In this document: piece after piece, positions 25,845 through 34,717 of the stretch
Position numbering within the stretch: the first letter of the stretch is position 1
Layout of the letters: every line of letters starts with the position of its first letter
DNA from: Actinomycetales bacterium SN12
Lineage (GTDB): Bacteria > Actinomycetota > Actinomycetes > Actinomycetales > Microbacteriaceae
Assembly: GCA_002837415.1 (NCBI GenBank)
Contig: PJCV01000006.1
Location: 62,001 to 126,000 of the forward strand
Length of the DNA stretch: 64,000 nucleotides
Direction: 5' to 3'
The notes under the pieces: model-generated
Databases searched by the model: none
What the model saw: the letters and a program-made list of their open reading frames with translations, nothing else
What the model was told of the DNA's origin: nothing
Made by a program: the position numbers and the translations under genes

Positions 25845-26678
25845 ATGCGTGACAACTCCCTCAACCCCCTGGACGACCCGACGGCCGATCCGTTCGCCGT
25901 GGCCGCCGACGCCGCCGCCGACATCGCTCGTCTCACCGGGGTCGACCATCACGACATCGCTCTGACCCTCGGCTCCGGCTGGGGCAAGGCCGCCGAGCTG
26001 ATCGGCGAGACCGTCGCCACCATCCCCGCCACCGAGGTGACCGGCTTCTCCAAGCCCGCACTCGAGGGGCATGTCGGCACGCTGCGCAGCATCCGCACCC
26101 CCGGCGGCAGGAACGTGCTGGTCATCGGCGCACGCACCCACTACTACGAAGACCACGGCGTGCGCCGGGTGGTGCACTCGGTGCGCACCGCCGCAGCCAC
26201 GGGAGCGGCGATCATGGTGCTCACCAACGGCGCCGGCGGCATCCGCGAGACGTGGAAGCCGGGCCAGCCCGTGCTCATCAGCGACCACATCAACCTCACC
26301 GCCGACTCGCCGCTCGAGGGCGCGACCTTCATCGACCTCACCGATCTGTACTCGACCCGCCTGCGCGAGATCGCCCGCACGATCGATCCCACCCTCGATG
26401 AGGGCGTCTACACGCAGTTCCGCGGTCCGCACTACGAGACGCCAGCAGAGGTGCAGATGGCGAAGGCGATCGGCGGCCACATCGTGGGCATGTCCACCGC
26501 TCTCGAGGCGATCGCGGCCAGGGAGGCGGGCATGGAGATCCTCGGGTTCTCGCTCATCACGAACCTCGCCGCGGGCATCCAGAAGACCCCCCTCAGCCAC
26601 GGGGAGGTCATCGAGGCCGGCCGCGAGGCAGAGCCCGTGATCTCCGCGCTGCTCGCCCGAGTGATCGAGGCGCTGTGA
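25845..26678 (+). CDS. punA: Purine-nucleoside phosphorylase, trimeric type
   Basis: Splits (deoxy)inosine and (deoxy)guanosine with phosphate to base and (deoxy)ribose-1-phosphate. 277 residues with TLGSGWGKAAE (phosphate loop), THYYEDHG, GAGGIRETWKPG and YTQFRGPHYETPAEV, and the base-site sequence MSTALEAIAAREAG. It overlaps the mutase gene by GTGA, so pentose-1-phosphate can be isomerised at once. Its place next to lpdA and the mutase repeats the M. tuberculosis order lpdA-deoD-pmmB. Confidence 0.93.
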   Translation: MRDNSLNPLDDPTADPFAVAADAAADIARLTGVDHHDIALTLGSGWGKAAELIGETVATIPATEVTGFSKPALEGHVGTLRSIRTPGGRNVLVIGARTHYYEDHGVRRVVHSVRTAAATGAAIMVLTNGAGGIRETWKPGQPVLISDHINLTADSPLEGATFIDLTDLYSTRLREIARTIDPTLDEGVYTQFRGPHYETPAEVQMAKAIGGHIVGMSTALEAIAAREAGMEILGFSLITNLAAGIQKTPLSHGEVIEAGREAEPVISALLARVIEAL

Positions 26679-28339
26679 GCGAGCGACTCTCCCAGGCGCG
26701 TGCCTGGCTGCGACAAGATCCGGATGCCGAGACCCGCGACGAGCTCGCCGGGATCATCACCCGCGCCGCCGGCGGCGATGCCGCGGCTCTGGCCGACATC
26801 GAGGACCGCTTCGGCCGACGGCTCGCCTTCGGCACCGCGGGCCTGCGCGGCGAGCTCGGTGCGGGCAGCAACCGCATGAACCGCGTGCTCGTCACCCAGG
26901 CGGCCGCCGGCTTCGCCGGCTATCTGCTGCAGCGCAGCACGACGAGGCCGACCGTGGTCATCGGCTACGACGGCCGGCGCAACTCCCGCCGCTTCGCCCT
27001 CGACTCCGCCGAGATCCTCGCCGGCGCCGGCCTGCGCGCGATCCTGCTGCCTCGGCTGCTGCCGACGCCGGTGCTCGCGTTCGCCGTGCGTCACCTGCAG
27101 GCGGATGCGGGGATCATGGTCACAGCGAGCCACAACCCCCCGAACGACAACGGGTACAAGGTGTACCTCGGCGGGGACGACGGCGGATCGCAGATCGTCG
27201 CGCCCGCGGATGCCGAGATCGCCGCGCACATCCAGCGCGTCGCCGATGCCGGCGACGTGGGCCTGCTCCCCCGGTCGGATGCGTACGAGCTCGCCGGCGA
27301 AGACGTCGTCGAGGCCTACATCGCGGCAACCGCCGCCGTCGCTCCCGCGCCGTTCGGCGTGCAGGAGATGCGCTGGGTGTACACGGCCATGCACGGGGTG
27401 GGCTGGGAGACCTTCTCCCGCGTCGTGAAGGCGGCGGGCTACCCCGCACCGCGCATCGTCGACGCGCAGCGCGATCCCGACCCGACCTTCCGCACCGTCT
27501 CGTTCCCCAATCCGGAGGAGCCGGGCGCGATGGATCTCGCTTTCGCGCGAGCGCGGGAGGCGGATGCCGAGTTCATCATCGCCAACGACCCCGACGCCGA
27601 TCGCCTTGCGGTCGCCATCCCGGATGCTGCAGCCGAGGGCGGCTGGCGCCGGCTGACCGGGAACGAGATCGGACTGCTGCTCGGCTGGCGCGCGGCACGG
27701 TCCGCGCAGGGCACGGCGGGGGCATCCCTCGCCTGCTCGCTGGTCTCCTCCCCCGGGCTCGGCGCGGTCGCCGAGCGCTACGGACTGGACTTCCACGAGA
27801 CGCTCACCGGCTTCAAGTGGATCTCCCGCGCGCCCGGGATGGTGTTCGGCTTCGAGGAGGCGCTCGGCTACCTGGTGAACCCCGACACCGTGCGCGACAA
27901 GGACGGCATCTCCGCTGCGATCGCGCTGCTCGGACTCGCCGCCGAGGCCAGGGTGCGCGGCACCGGCATCGCGGGTCTGCTCGACGAGCTCGGCTCTGAG
28001 ATCGGTCACTTCGCGAGCGGCCAGGTGTCGGTGCGCGTCGATGACCTGGCGCTGATCGGCGCGACGATGGCGGCTCTGCGTGCCCAGCCGCCTGCGGCGT
28101 TCGGCACCCGCTCGGTCGCTTCGGCCGAGGACCTGGCTGCGGGTGCCGCAGGTGTGCCAGCCGGAGACGTGCTGCGCTACCGCCTCGACGACGGCTCGCG
28201 TGTGATCGTGCGTCCCAGCGGCACGGAGCCCAAGCTCAAGGTGTACATCGATGCCCGCGGCGACAGCTCTGTGGATGCCGCGGCCGCTGTCACCGAGCTC
28301 GAAGCCGCCGTGCGGGATCTTCTCGCGGCGCGACGCTGA
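26675..28339 (+). CDS. pmmB: Phosphosugar mutase (phosphomannomutase / phosphopentomutase family)
   Basis: Alpha-D-phosphohexomutase of 554 residues that moves phosphate between C1 and C5/C6 of a sugar. All four family loops are seen: VTASHNPPNDNGYKVY with the phosphoserine, IANDPDADRLAV binding magnesium, GFEEALGYLV for sugar recognition, and VRPSGTEPKLKVY for phosphate binding. The length and N-terminal extension fit the PmmB/Pgm2 type. Coupling to the purine phosphorylase suggests it handles (deoxy)ribose-1-phosphate; phosphomannose or phosphoglucose activity cannot be excluded. Confidence 0.9.
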   Translation: MSERLSQARAWLRQDPDAETRDELAGIITRAAGGDAAALADIEDRFGRRLAFGTAGLRGELGAGSNRMNRVLVTQAAAGFAGYLLQRSTTRPTVVIGYDGRRNSRRFALDSAEILAGAGLRAILLPRLLPTPVLAFAVRHLQADAGIMVTASHNPPNDNGYKVYLGGDDGGSQIVAPADAEIAAHIQRVADAGDVGLLPRSDAYELAGEDVVEAYIAATAAVAPAPFGVQEMRWVYTAMHGVGWETFSRVVKAAGYPAPRIVDAQRDPDPTFRTVSFPNPEEPGAMDLAFARAREADAEFIIANDPDADRLAVAIPDAAAEGGWRRLTGNEIGLLLGWRAARSAQGTAGASLACSLVSSPGLGAVAERYGLDFHETLTGFKWISRAPGMVFGFEEALGYLVNPDTVRDKDGISAAIALLGLAAEARVRGTGIAGLLDELGSEIGHFASGQVSVRVDDLALIGATMAALRAQPPAAFGTRSVASAEDLAAGAAGVPAGDVLRYRLDDGSRVIVRPSGTEPKLKVYIDARGDSSVDAAAAVTELEAAVRDLLAARR

Positions 28340-29059
28340 GTGCTGGCACTGATCGCGGCCGCGACGATCGTCGCGGCCGTCATCCAGCGTGTCACCGGCT
28401 TGGCGTTCGTGCTGGTGCTGATCGGCCCGATCGTGCTCGCGTACGGCCCGGTCGAGGGCGTGACGATCGCCGTGTTCCTCGCGGTGATCGCCTCGCTCTT
28501 CGCCGTGCCCAGCGCATGGCGCGATGTCGACTGGCCTCGCACGCTGTGGCTGCTCGGTGCCGGGCTCGCCGCGGCTCCCCTCGGCGCGCTCACCGCGGCC
28601 GCGCTGCCTGAGACCGCGCTGCTGTTCCTCATCGGCGCGATGGGCGTGCTCGCGCTCAGCGCGCAGCACCTCGGAGCGGTCGCGCGCCACGTGCGCGGCC
28701 GTCCGGGCGCGATCGGAGCGGGACTCATCGCCGGATTCATGCACGCCTCCAGCGGGCTGTCCGGCCCGGCGCTGGCATCCTTCGCCCTGGGCGACGACTG
28801 GTCGCAGCGGCGCTTCGCGGCGAGCGCGCAGGTCATCTTCCTCGGCTACGGAGTCGCCTCGGTTCCGCTGCGCGGCCTGCCGGCGATCGCACCTCTCGAG
28901 CTGACCGTGCTCGCCACGTGCACGGCCGCGGGGATCCTGCTCGGCGCCGTCGCCGCGCGGCGCGTGCCGCTCCCCCTCGCCCGCCGGGCGATGCTGCTGT
29001 GTGCCTGGGCGGGCACGCTCGTGATGCTCGGCCGCGCCACGGCGTCCCTGCTCACCTGA
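28340..29059 (+). CDS. TauE/SafE family membrane transporter
   Basis: 239-residue membrane protein with about seven hydrophobic segments, of the family that exports sulfite, sulfoacetate or related anions. The repeat-like halves each begin with a Gly/Pro-containing hairpin (VTGLAFVLVLIGPIVLAYGP and HASSGLSGPALASFALG), the usual TauE pattern. The GTG start follows the mutase stop directly with no gap, so it is the third gene of that transcript, but a link with nucleoside use is not obvious. Confidence 0.83.
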   Translation: MLALIAAATIVAAVIQRVTGLAFVLVLIGPIVLAYGPVEGVTIAVFLAVIASLFAVPSAWRDVDWPRTLWLLGAGLAAAPLGALTAAALPETALLFLIGAMGVLALSAQHLGAVARHVRGRPGAIGAGLIAGFMHASSGLSGPALASFALGDDWSQRRFAASAQVIFLGYGVASVPLRGLPAIAPLELTVLATCTAAGILLGAVAARRVPLPLARRAMLLCAWAGTLVMLGRATASLLT

Positions 29060-29089
29060 CCTGCGTGCCGGCCGAGCGCTCGGCGCCGA

Positions 29090-29095
29090 TAGCCT
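29090..29095 (+). promoter_or_regulatory. -10 box of the 29102 hydrolase gene
   Basis: TAGCCT, six bases before ATG 29102. Confidence 0.65.
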
Positions 29096-29101
29096 GGACG
29101 C

Positions 29102-29848
29102 ATGCCCGTCACGCGCGCGAAGCGCATCCTCTCCCGGATCCTGTTGTCGCTGGCGGCCCTGGTCGTCCTGATCCTCGCCGGCACCCTCGTCTGGACGCAG
29201 GTCGGGGTGATGTCAGCGGAGCCGGATCCGCTCGCGCAGGCCGAGGCGAACCCGGCGATCACGATCGAGGATGCGCCCGAGGGAATCGTCCTCTCCCCTG
29301 CCGAAGGCGGGTCGGAGATCGGCCTCGTGTTCATCCCCGGTGCGAAGGTGCAGCCAGAGGGATACATCGCGACGCTGCAGGATCTCGCCGCGGAGGACGG
29401 ACTCACCGTCGTCATCACCCGCCCATGGCTGAACCTCGCGTTCTTCGATCCGCGCGGACTCGACGCATTCACCTCGGCCGCCCCGGATGTGGATTCATGG
29501 ATGGTCGGCGGGCACTCGCTGGGCGGGGTGCGCGCCTGCCAGCTGGCGCCGGATGCCGATGCCCTGGTGCTGTTCGCCTCGTACTGCGCGAATGACCTGT
29601 CGGATTCCCGGATGCCGGTGCTGAGCCTGTCCGGGAGCGAGGACGGTCTGTCGACGCCCGAGAAGATCGCGGATGCCAGGCATCTGCTGCCCGACGACGC
29701 CGAGCTCGTCGAGATCGCCGGCGCATCGCACGCGTCGTTCGGTGCCTACGGCCCGCAGGCCGGTGACGGAGAGCCCACGATCCCTGCCGACGTGGTGCGC
29801 GACCGGATCGCCGATCGTATCGGCACTCTCGCCGCCGCGCTGGGCTGA
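29102..29848 (+). CDS. Membrane-anchored alpha/beta hydrolase
   Basis: 248 residues. One N-terminal membrane helix (about 12-34) anchors or exports the protein; the rest is an alpha/beta hydrolase with the nucleophile elbow GGHSLGGV (about 138-145), a likely Asp in SGSEDGLST and the catalytic His in GASHASFG. This set fits the short 'alpha/beta hydrolase 5' family, carboxylesterase-like enzymes of unknown substrate. It lies convergent with the regulator gene downstream and has its own leaderless promoter. Confidence 0.82.
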   Translation: MPVTRAKRILSRILLSLAALVVLILAGTLVWTQVGVMSAEPDPLAQAEANPAITIEDAPEGIVLSPAEGGSEIGLVFIPGAKVQPEGYIATLQDLAAEDGLTVVITRPWLNLAFFDPRGLDAFTSAAPDVDSWMVGGHSLGGVRACQLAPDADALVLFASYCANDLSDSRMPVLSLSGSEDGLSTPEKIADARHLLPDDAELVEIAGASHASFGAYGPQAGDGEPTIPADVVRDRIADRIGTLAAALG

Positions 29849-29870
29849 CCGAGTCCGAGTCCAATCCGAT

Positions 29871-30500
29871 TCAGTCGCGGTGCTCGCCACGTCGCAGCAG
29901 CAGCGCGCAGGAGTCCTCCGTGATGAACGGCTCCAGCCGCTCGACCTCGAGCGGGCCGTCCACCTGCGCCAGCGTGTCACGCACCAGGCGCGCGTGCATG
30001 CCGCAGACCGTCGCCTGGTCCTGCGCGATCATCCCGCGATAGCGGCACGGCAGCATCTCGAAGCGCAGCGCCGACTCGTCGAGAACAGGGCTGAGGCCGG
30101 CGTCGTCGAGGTGCTCGTAGAGCACATCCAGCTGCGCTTCGGCATCCTCGTCCGCGTCCGTCGATGCCTCGCCGGGCGTCTGCGTGGTCACCGCGCGCAG
30201 CAGTGCACCGCGCCGACGGGCGCCGTCGACGCGACGGCGGGCAGCGGGGTTCGAATCCGCCTCGCGCACCGCGTGGTAGGCGATCGGCGGACGGCCCCTG
30301 CTGCCCACCTGCAGTCGCTCCTCGCGTACGAGGCCTTCCTGCACCAGCACCCGCAGGTGGTCGCGCACGGTGTTGAGCGGCATCCCGCACCGTTCGGCGA
30401 GCTCGCCCACGCGCAGTCCGGGATGACTCTGCACGGCGCGCAGCAGACGCAGGCGGCTCGGCTGAGTGAGGCCGCGGTAATCGTCGACTCGACGTGGCAC
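29871..30500 (-). CDS. ArsR/SufR-like regulator with cysteine cluster
   Basis: 209 residues. A winged helix at 10-65 (GLTQPSRLRLLRAV, LAERCGMPLNTVRDHLRVL, wing GSRGRPPIAYHA) is followed by a C-terminal region with three Cys: PCRY, TVCGMH and EDSC, spaced 13 and 31 residues apart, like the Fe-S ligands of SufR-type regulators. It is divergent from the flavohemoglobin gene, so it may sense nitric oxide or oxidative damage through a cluster and control hmp (inference). Leaderless GTG start at 30500. Confidence 0.8.
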   Translation of the reverse strand: MPRRVDDYRGLTQPSRLRLLRAVQSHPGLRVGELAERCGMPLNTVRDHLRVLVQEGLVREERLQVGSRGRPPIAYHAVREADSNPAARRRVDGARRRGALLRAVTTQTPGEASTDADEDAEAQLDVLYEHLDDAGLSPVLDESALRFEMLPCRYRGMIAQDQATVCGMHARLVRDTLAQVDGPLEVERLEPFITEDSCALLLRRGEHRD

Positions 30501-30506
30501 TCCTCC

Positions 30507-30512
30507 AGGCTA
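30507..30512 (-). promoter_or_regulatory. -10 box of the SufR-like regulator gene
   Basis: TAGCCT on the minus strand, six bases before GTG 30500. Confidence 0.6.
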
Positions 30513-30514
30513 CG

Positions 30515-30558
30515 AGCGTTTGATCGAAGGGGCGCCGAATAGAACCGGTGAAAACGCT
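30515..30558. promoter_or_regulatory. Spaced inverted repeat between the regulator and hmp
   Basis: AGCGTTT at 30515-30521 and AAACGCT at 30552-30558 are exact reverse complements 30 bases apart, on both sides of the probable hmp promoter. They may be operator half-sites or two sites for the divergent regulator. Confidence 0.35.
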
Positions 30559-30619
30559 GTCCTTTCATCGGAGACCGAGCGCAGACTCGAAGGGACGCAG
30601 ACCCCACGAAAGGAACGTC

Positions 30620-31834
30620 ATGAAGCTCTCGCCCGAGTCCGAAGCAGTCGTCGCCGCCACGGCCGGCGTCGTCGCCGAGCACGCCGAGCAGATCACGAAG
30701 GTGTTCTACCCCACCATGTTCGCCGCGCACCCCGAGCTGCTGCGGGTGTTCAACCAAGCCAACCAGGCCATCGGCGAGCAGCCCAAGGCGCTCGCGGCGT
30801 CGGTGGTCGCCTTCGCCGTGCAGCTCATCGACCCCGCCGCTCCGGACTTCACCCCCGTGATGCGCCGGATCGCCCACAAGCACGTCTCGCTGGGGATCAA
30901 GGCCCGCGAGTACACCATCGTCGGCCGGCACCTGCTCGACGCGGTGGGCACGGTCCTCGGCGACGCCATCACGGTGGAGGTGCGGGCGGCGTGGGACGAG
31001 GTGTACTGGCTGTTCGCCACCGCCCTGATCGCCGAGGAGGCGCGCCTGTACGCGATGTCGGGCACCGACCCCGAGAACCCGTGGCGCGGCTACCGGGTGG
31101 TGGAGCGATTCGAGGAGTCGGAGGACATCTTCTCGCTGCTGCTCGCACCGGTCGACGGACTCATCCCCTCGCATCGCACCGGTCAGTACGTCGCCATCGC
31201 GGTCGACCTGCCCGATGGCAACCGCCAGCCGCGTCAGTACACGATCTCGTCGGGCCCGCGCGGCGACTCGATCAGAGTGACGATCAAGCGGGTGCACGGA
31301 GTGGGCGGGGCGCCCGACGGGCAGGTCTCGACGTGGCTGTGGCAGCACGCCGAGCCCGGCACGGTGCTCGATGTCTCTCAGCCCGCCGGCGACGTCGTGC
31401 TCGACGACGAGGACCACCCGCTCGTGCTCGTCTCGGCCGGCATCGGCATCACGCCGGTGGCGGCGATCATGGAGGACCTCTCGCGCCGTCAGCCCGCGCG
31501 CACGGTGCGGCTGTTCCACGCCGACCGCGCACACGACACGCACGCGCTGTACGCGTCGCTGCGCCGCCAGGTGCTCGCGATGCCGGACGCCAAGGCGCAG
31601 AACTGGTACGAGCAGGACGCCGTCGGCGCACCGACCCTGCACCCGGCTCGTGACGGGTTCATGGACCTGACCGACGTGGATCTGCCCGACGATGCGTCGG
31701 TGTTCATGTGCGGCCCGCTGCTGTTCATGCAGGCGATGCGCCGCACCCTCATCGCGCGGGGCGTGCCCGCTGACCGCATCCAGTACGAGGTGTTCGGCCC
31801 TGACCTGTGGGCGCAGAATCCGGAAGCCGCCTGA
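30620..31834 (+). CDS. hmp: Flavohemoglobin nitric oxide dioxygenase
   Basis: Detoxifies nitric oxide to nitrate using O2 and NAD(P)H. 404 residues in the standard order: globin domain (1-138) with the haem-ligating His in MRRIAHKHVSLGI, FAD domain with RQYTISSGP (about 205), and NAD domain with VSAGIGITPVAAIM and FMCGPLLFMQAM. AAAGGAA precedes ATG 30620; an upstream in-frame ATG at 30548 lacks a ribosome site. Expression is probably set by the divergent Cys-containing regulator. Confidence 0.94.
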   Translation: MKLSPESEAVVAATAGVVAEHAEQITKVFYPTMFAAHPELLRVFNQANQAIGEQPKALAASVVAFAVQLIDPAAPDFTPVMRRIAHKHVSLGIKAREYTIVGRHLLDAVGTVLGDAITVEVRAAWDEVYWLFATALIAEEARLYAMSGTDPENPWRGYRVVERFEESEDIFSLLLAPVDGLIPSHRTGQYVAIAVDLPDGNRQPRQYTISSGPRGDSIRVTIKRVHGVGGAPDGQVSTWLWQHAEPGTVLDVSQPAGDVVLDDEDHPLVLVSAGIGITPVAAIMEDLSRRQPARTVRLFHADRAHDTHALYASLRRQVLAMPDAKAQNWYEQDAVGAPTLHPARDGFMDLTDVDLPDDASVFMCGPLLFMQAMRRTLIARGVPADRIQYEVFGPDLWAQNPEAA

Positions 31835-31870
31835 GCGTCATCAGGCGCAGGCGGCCGTTCGCCGGGGGCT

Positions 31871-32956
31871 TCAGCGCTCGAAGCCCTCGGCGATCATCTC
31901 CACGAGCTCCTCGCGCTCCTCGACCGGCAGGAATGCCGCGGAGGCGGCGTTGAACTGGAAGGCCTCGAGGTCGTCGAGGTCGTACTCGAACGCGTCGACC
32001 AGCAGGGAGAGCTCGCGGGTCAGCGACGTGCCGCTCATGGTGCGGTTGTCGACGTTCACCGTGACCGAGAAGCCGAGCTGGTAGAGCAGGTCGAACGGAT
32101 GGTCGGCGAACTCCTCGCCCCACTGTGCGATCGCGCCGGTCTGCAGGTTCGACGACGGCGAGAGCTCGAGCGGGATCTCGCGGTCGCGCACCCAGCGGGC
32201 CAGGTCGCCGAACTGCACCTGCACCTCGTCGCCTTCGCGCTCGATCACCTGCAGGTCCTCCGCGATGCGCACACCGTGACCGAGACGCAGGGCGCGTGCG
32301 TCGAGCAGTGCGGACCGGATGGATGCCGGACCTGCGGCCTCTCCGGCGTGCACCGTGACCGGCAGGAACTCGCCGGCGAGATAGTCGAAGGCGGCACGGT
32401 GCTGCGAAGCGGGGAAGCCGTCCTCGGGGCCCGCGATGTCGAAGCCGACGACGCCGCTCTCGCGATGACGCACCGCGAGTTCGGCGATATCGCGCACCCG
32501 GTCGTTCTGGCGCATGGCCGAGATGATCTGACCGACCCGGATGCTGCGGCCCGCGGCATCCGCCTCGTCCTCACCCTCTTCGATGCCGCGCTGCACGGCG
32601 CGCACGGCGTCGTCGAGGCTCAGGCCGCCGGAGACGTGCTGCTCCGGGGCCCAGCGCATCTCGCCGTAGATGACGCCGTCGGCGGCGAGATCGGCGACGA
32701 ACTCCCGCGCGACACGGGTGAGCGCCCGCTCGGACTGCATGACGGAGGTCACCAGATCGAACGTCTTCAGGTACTGCACGAGAGAGCCTGCATCGCTCTG
32801 CTGCGCGATCCAGCGGCTCAGTCCCTTGGCGTCCTGCGCCGGAGTCGGGATGCCGACCGCGTCGGCGAGCTCGAGGATCGTCGCGGGACGCACGCCGCCG
32901 TCCAGATGGTCGTGCAGCGAGATCTTCGGCAGAGCGCGCAGTTCGTCGATCTTCAT
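31871..32956 (-). CDS. add: Adenosine deaminase
   Basis: Zinc enzyme converting (deoxy)adenosine to (deoxy)inosine. 361 residues with the zinc-binding HDHLDGG (15-21), PVTVHAGEAAG (about 195), the His-rich LGHGVRI and LSPSSNLQTG motifs, and NVDNRTMSGT at the substrate site. GGAGG precedes ATG 32956. It is the last gene of the nucleoside operon, 14 bases after deoA; its product inosine would pass to the purine phosphorylase at 25845. The same add-deoA-cdd order is present in M. tuberculosis. Confidence 0.94.
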   Translation of the reverse strand: MKIDELRALPKISLHDHLDGGVRPATILELADAVGIPTPAQDAKGLSRWIAQQSDAGSLVQYLKTFDLVTSVMQSERALTRVAREFVADLAADGVIYGEMRWAPEQHVSGGLSLDDAVRAVQRGIEEGEDEADAAGRSIRVGQIISAMRQNDRVRDIAELAVRHRESGVVGFDIAGPEDGFPASQHRAAFDYLAGEFLPVTVHAGEAAGPASIRSALLDARALRLGHGVRIAEDLQVIEREGDEVQVQFGDLARWVRDREIPLELSPSSNLQTGAIAQWGEEFADHPFDLLYQLGFSVTVNVDNRTMSGTSLTRELSLLVDAFEYDLDDLEAFQFNAASAAFLPVEEREELVEMIAEGFER

Positions 32957-32970
32957 GGTGGTCCTCCTGG

Positions 32971-34314
32971 TCAGGCGGTGATGCGCTCGCGCACGATGGG
33001 CTGTGGGGCCGGCGCCGACGCGGCGTCCCCGATCTCGTAGGCGCCGTCCAGTGCCTCGAGAGCGCGCGCGAAGCGCCCCTCGTCGTCGGCCGACAGGGTG
33101 AACAGCGGCTGCCCTGCGGTGACGGTCTCACCCGGCTTGACGGCGAGGTCGATACCGGCGGCGAAGATCACCGGATCCTCGGCGCGCGCGCGTCCGGCGC
33201 CGAGGCGCCATGCGGCGATGCCGAACGGCAGCGCATCCATGCGAGTCACGACGCCGTCGCGCTCAGCGGTGACGACATGGGTCTCCCGTGCGGTCGGCAG
33301 CGGGGCATCCGGGTCGCCGTCCTGGGCGCGGATCATGGCCTTCCAGCTGTCCATGGCCCGGCCGTCGTCGAGCGCGGCCTCGACATCGGCATCCGGCTGA
33401 CCGGCCAGCGAGAGCATCTCGCGAGCGAGGGCGAGGGTCAGCTCGCGCACGTCGGCGGGGCCGCCGCCGGCGAGGATCTCGACCGACTCGCGCACCTCGT
33501 TGGCGTTGCCGATCGCGAGTCCGAGCGGGACGTTCATGTCGGTCAGCAGGGCTGTGGTCGCCACACCGGAGTCGGTGCCGAGCTCGACCATGGTGCGCGC
33601 GAGCTCTCTGGCGCGATCGATGTCCTGCATGAAGGCGCCGCCTCCGAACTTCACGTCCAGCACGAGAGCGTCCGTGCCCTCGGCGATCTTCTTCGACATG
33701 ATGCTCGACGCGATCAGCGGGATCGCCTCGACCGTGCCGGTCACATCGCGCAGGGCGTAGAGCTTCTTGTCGGCGGGCGCGAGTCCGGAGCCGGCGGCGC
33801 AGATCACCGCGCCGACGTCCGACTGCATCTGCGCGAACATCTCCTCGTTGCTGAGCGCGGCGCGCCACCCGGGGATGGATTCGAGCTTGTCGAGCGTGCC
33901 GCCGGTGTGGCCGAGGCCGCGGCCGCTGAGCTGCGGCACCGCGACGCCGAACACGGCCACCAGCGGAGCCAGCGGCAGGGTGATCTTGTCGCCCACCCCG
34001 CCGGTGGAGTGCTTGTCGACGGTGCGCTTGCCGAGGCTGGCGAAGCTCATCCGCTCCCCCGACGCGATCATCGCGTCGGTGAGCACGCGGATCTCGTCGC
34101 GCTGCATGCCGCGCTGGAAGATCGCCATGGCGAACGACGCCATCTGCGCGTCCGACACATAGCCGCGCGTGTACGCGTCGATCATCCAGCGCAGGGCCGC
34201 GTCGGGCACCACTCCGCCGTCGCGCTTGGCGCGGATGACGTCGATCGCGTCGAACGCCTCCCTGGGTCCCTGCGGCCTGTCCTGAGCCTGTCGAAGGGCC
34301 TGTCGAAGGGTCAT
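32971..34314 (-). CDS. deoA: Thymidine phosphorylase with repeat-derived N-terminus
   Basis: Cleaves thymidine or deoxyuridine with phosphate to base and deoxyribose-1-phosphate. 447 residues: KHSTGGVGDK binds phosphate, SGRGLGHTGGTLDKLE and DVKFGGGAFM are classic pyrimidine-phosphorylase motifs, and the C-terminal beta domain is complete. Residues 2-18 (LRQALRQAQDRPQGPR) are extra compared with the usual start just before EAFDAIDVI and come from copies of the CCTTCGACAGG repeat. ATG 34314 overlaps the cdd stop as ATGA, so this N-terminus is probably translated. Confidence 0.92.
   Translation of the reverse strand: MTLRQALRQAQDRPQGPREAFDAIDVIRAKRDGGVVPDAALRWMIDAYTRGYVSDAQMASFAMAIFQRGMQRDEIRVLTDAMIASGERMSFASLGKRTVDKHSTGGVGDKITLPLAPLVAVFGVAVPQLSGRGLGHTGGTLDKLESIPGWRAALSNEEMFAQMQSDVGAVICAAGSGLAPADKKLYALRDVTGTVEAIPLIASSIMSKKIAEGTDALVLDVKFGGGAFMQDIDRARELARTMVELGTDSGVATTALLTDMNVPLGLAIGNANEVRESVEILAGGGPADVRELTLALAREMLSLAGQPDADVEAALDDGRAMDSWKAMIRAQDGDPDAPLPTARETHVVTAERDGVVTRMDALPFGIAAWRLGAGRARAEDPVIFAAGIDLAVKPGETVTAGQPLFTLSADDEGRFARALEALDGAYEIGDAASAPAPQPIVRERITA
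34281..34310 (-). repeat. Repeat copies forming the deoA N-terminus
   Basis: On the minus strand CCCTTCGACAGG (34310-34299) is followed by a fuller copy CCTTCGACAGGCTCAGG (34297-34281), and both are read as codons of deoA. Confidence 0.75.
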
Positions 34315-34709
34315 CGGGCATCCTCCAGATCGCGCGGACCGAAGGCGTCGGGCAGCACCTCGTCGATGGTGCGGATGCCCGAGACCGTCTCGAGCAGCAT
34401 CTCCGGGCTGGAGTGCTCGAACAGCAGCTGACGGCAGCGGCCGCAGGGCATGATCGTCTGCCCGTCGTTGTTCACGCAGACGAATGCGACCAGCCGGCCG
34501 CCGCCCGACATGTGCAGGTCGCCCACGAGAGCGCACTCGGCGCACAGGCCCACTCCGTACGAGGCGTTCTCGACGTTGCATCCCGCGACGATCCTTCCGT
34601 CGTCGACGAGCGCCGCCGCCCCCACTCGGTACCGCGAGTACGGCGCGTAGGCCTTGCGCATCGCCTCGGTGGCGACCTGTCTGAGTTCGTCCCAGTCGAT
34701 GTCGGTCAT
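34311..34709 (-). CDS. cdd: Cytidine deaminase
   Basis: Converts (deoxy)cytidine to (deoxy)uridine. 132 residues with the zinc site CAECAL (Cys and catalytic Glu) and PCGRCRQLL (two Cys), and NVENASYG in the substrate pocket, all in the expected order for the short tetrameric form. AGGAGAG precedes ATG 34709. It is located between the nucleoside permeases and deoA, with the stop overlapping the deoA start; deoxyuridine produced here is the substrate of DeoA. Confidence 0.94.
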   Translation of the reverse strand: MTDIDWDELRQVATEAMRKAYAPYSRYRVGAAALVDDGRIVAGCNVENASYGVGLCAECALVGDLHMSGGGRLVAFVCVNNDGQTIMPCGRCRQLLFEHSSPEMLLETVSGIRTIDEVLPDAFGPRDLEDAR

Positions 34710-34717
34710 GTGCTCTC

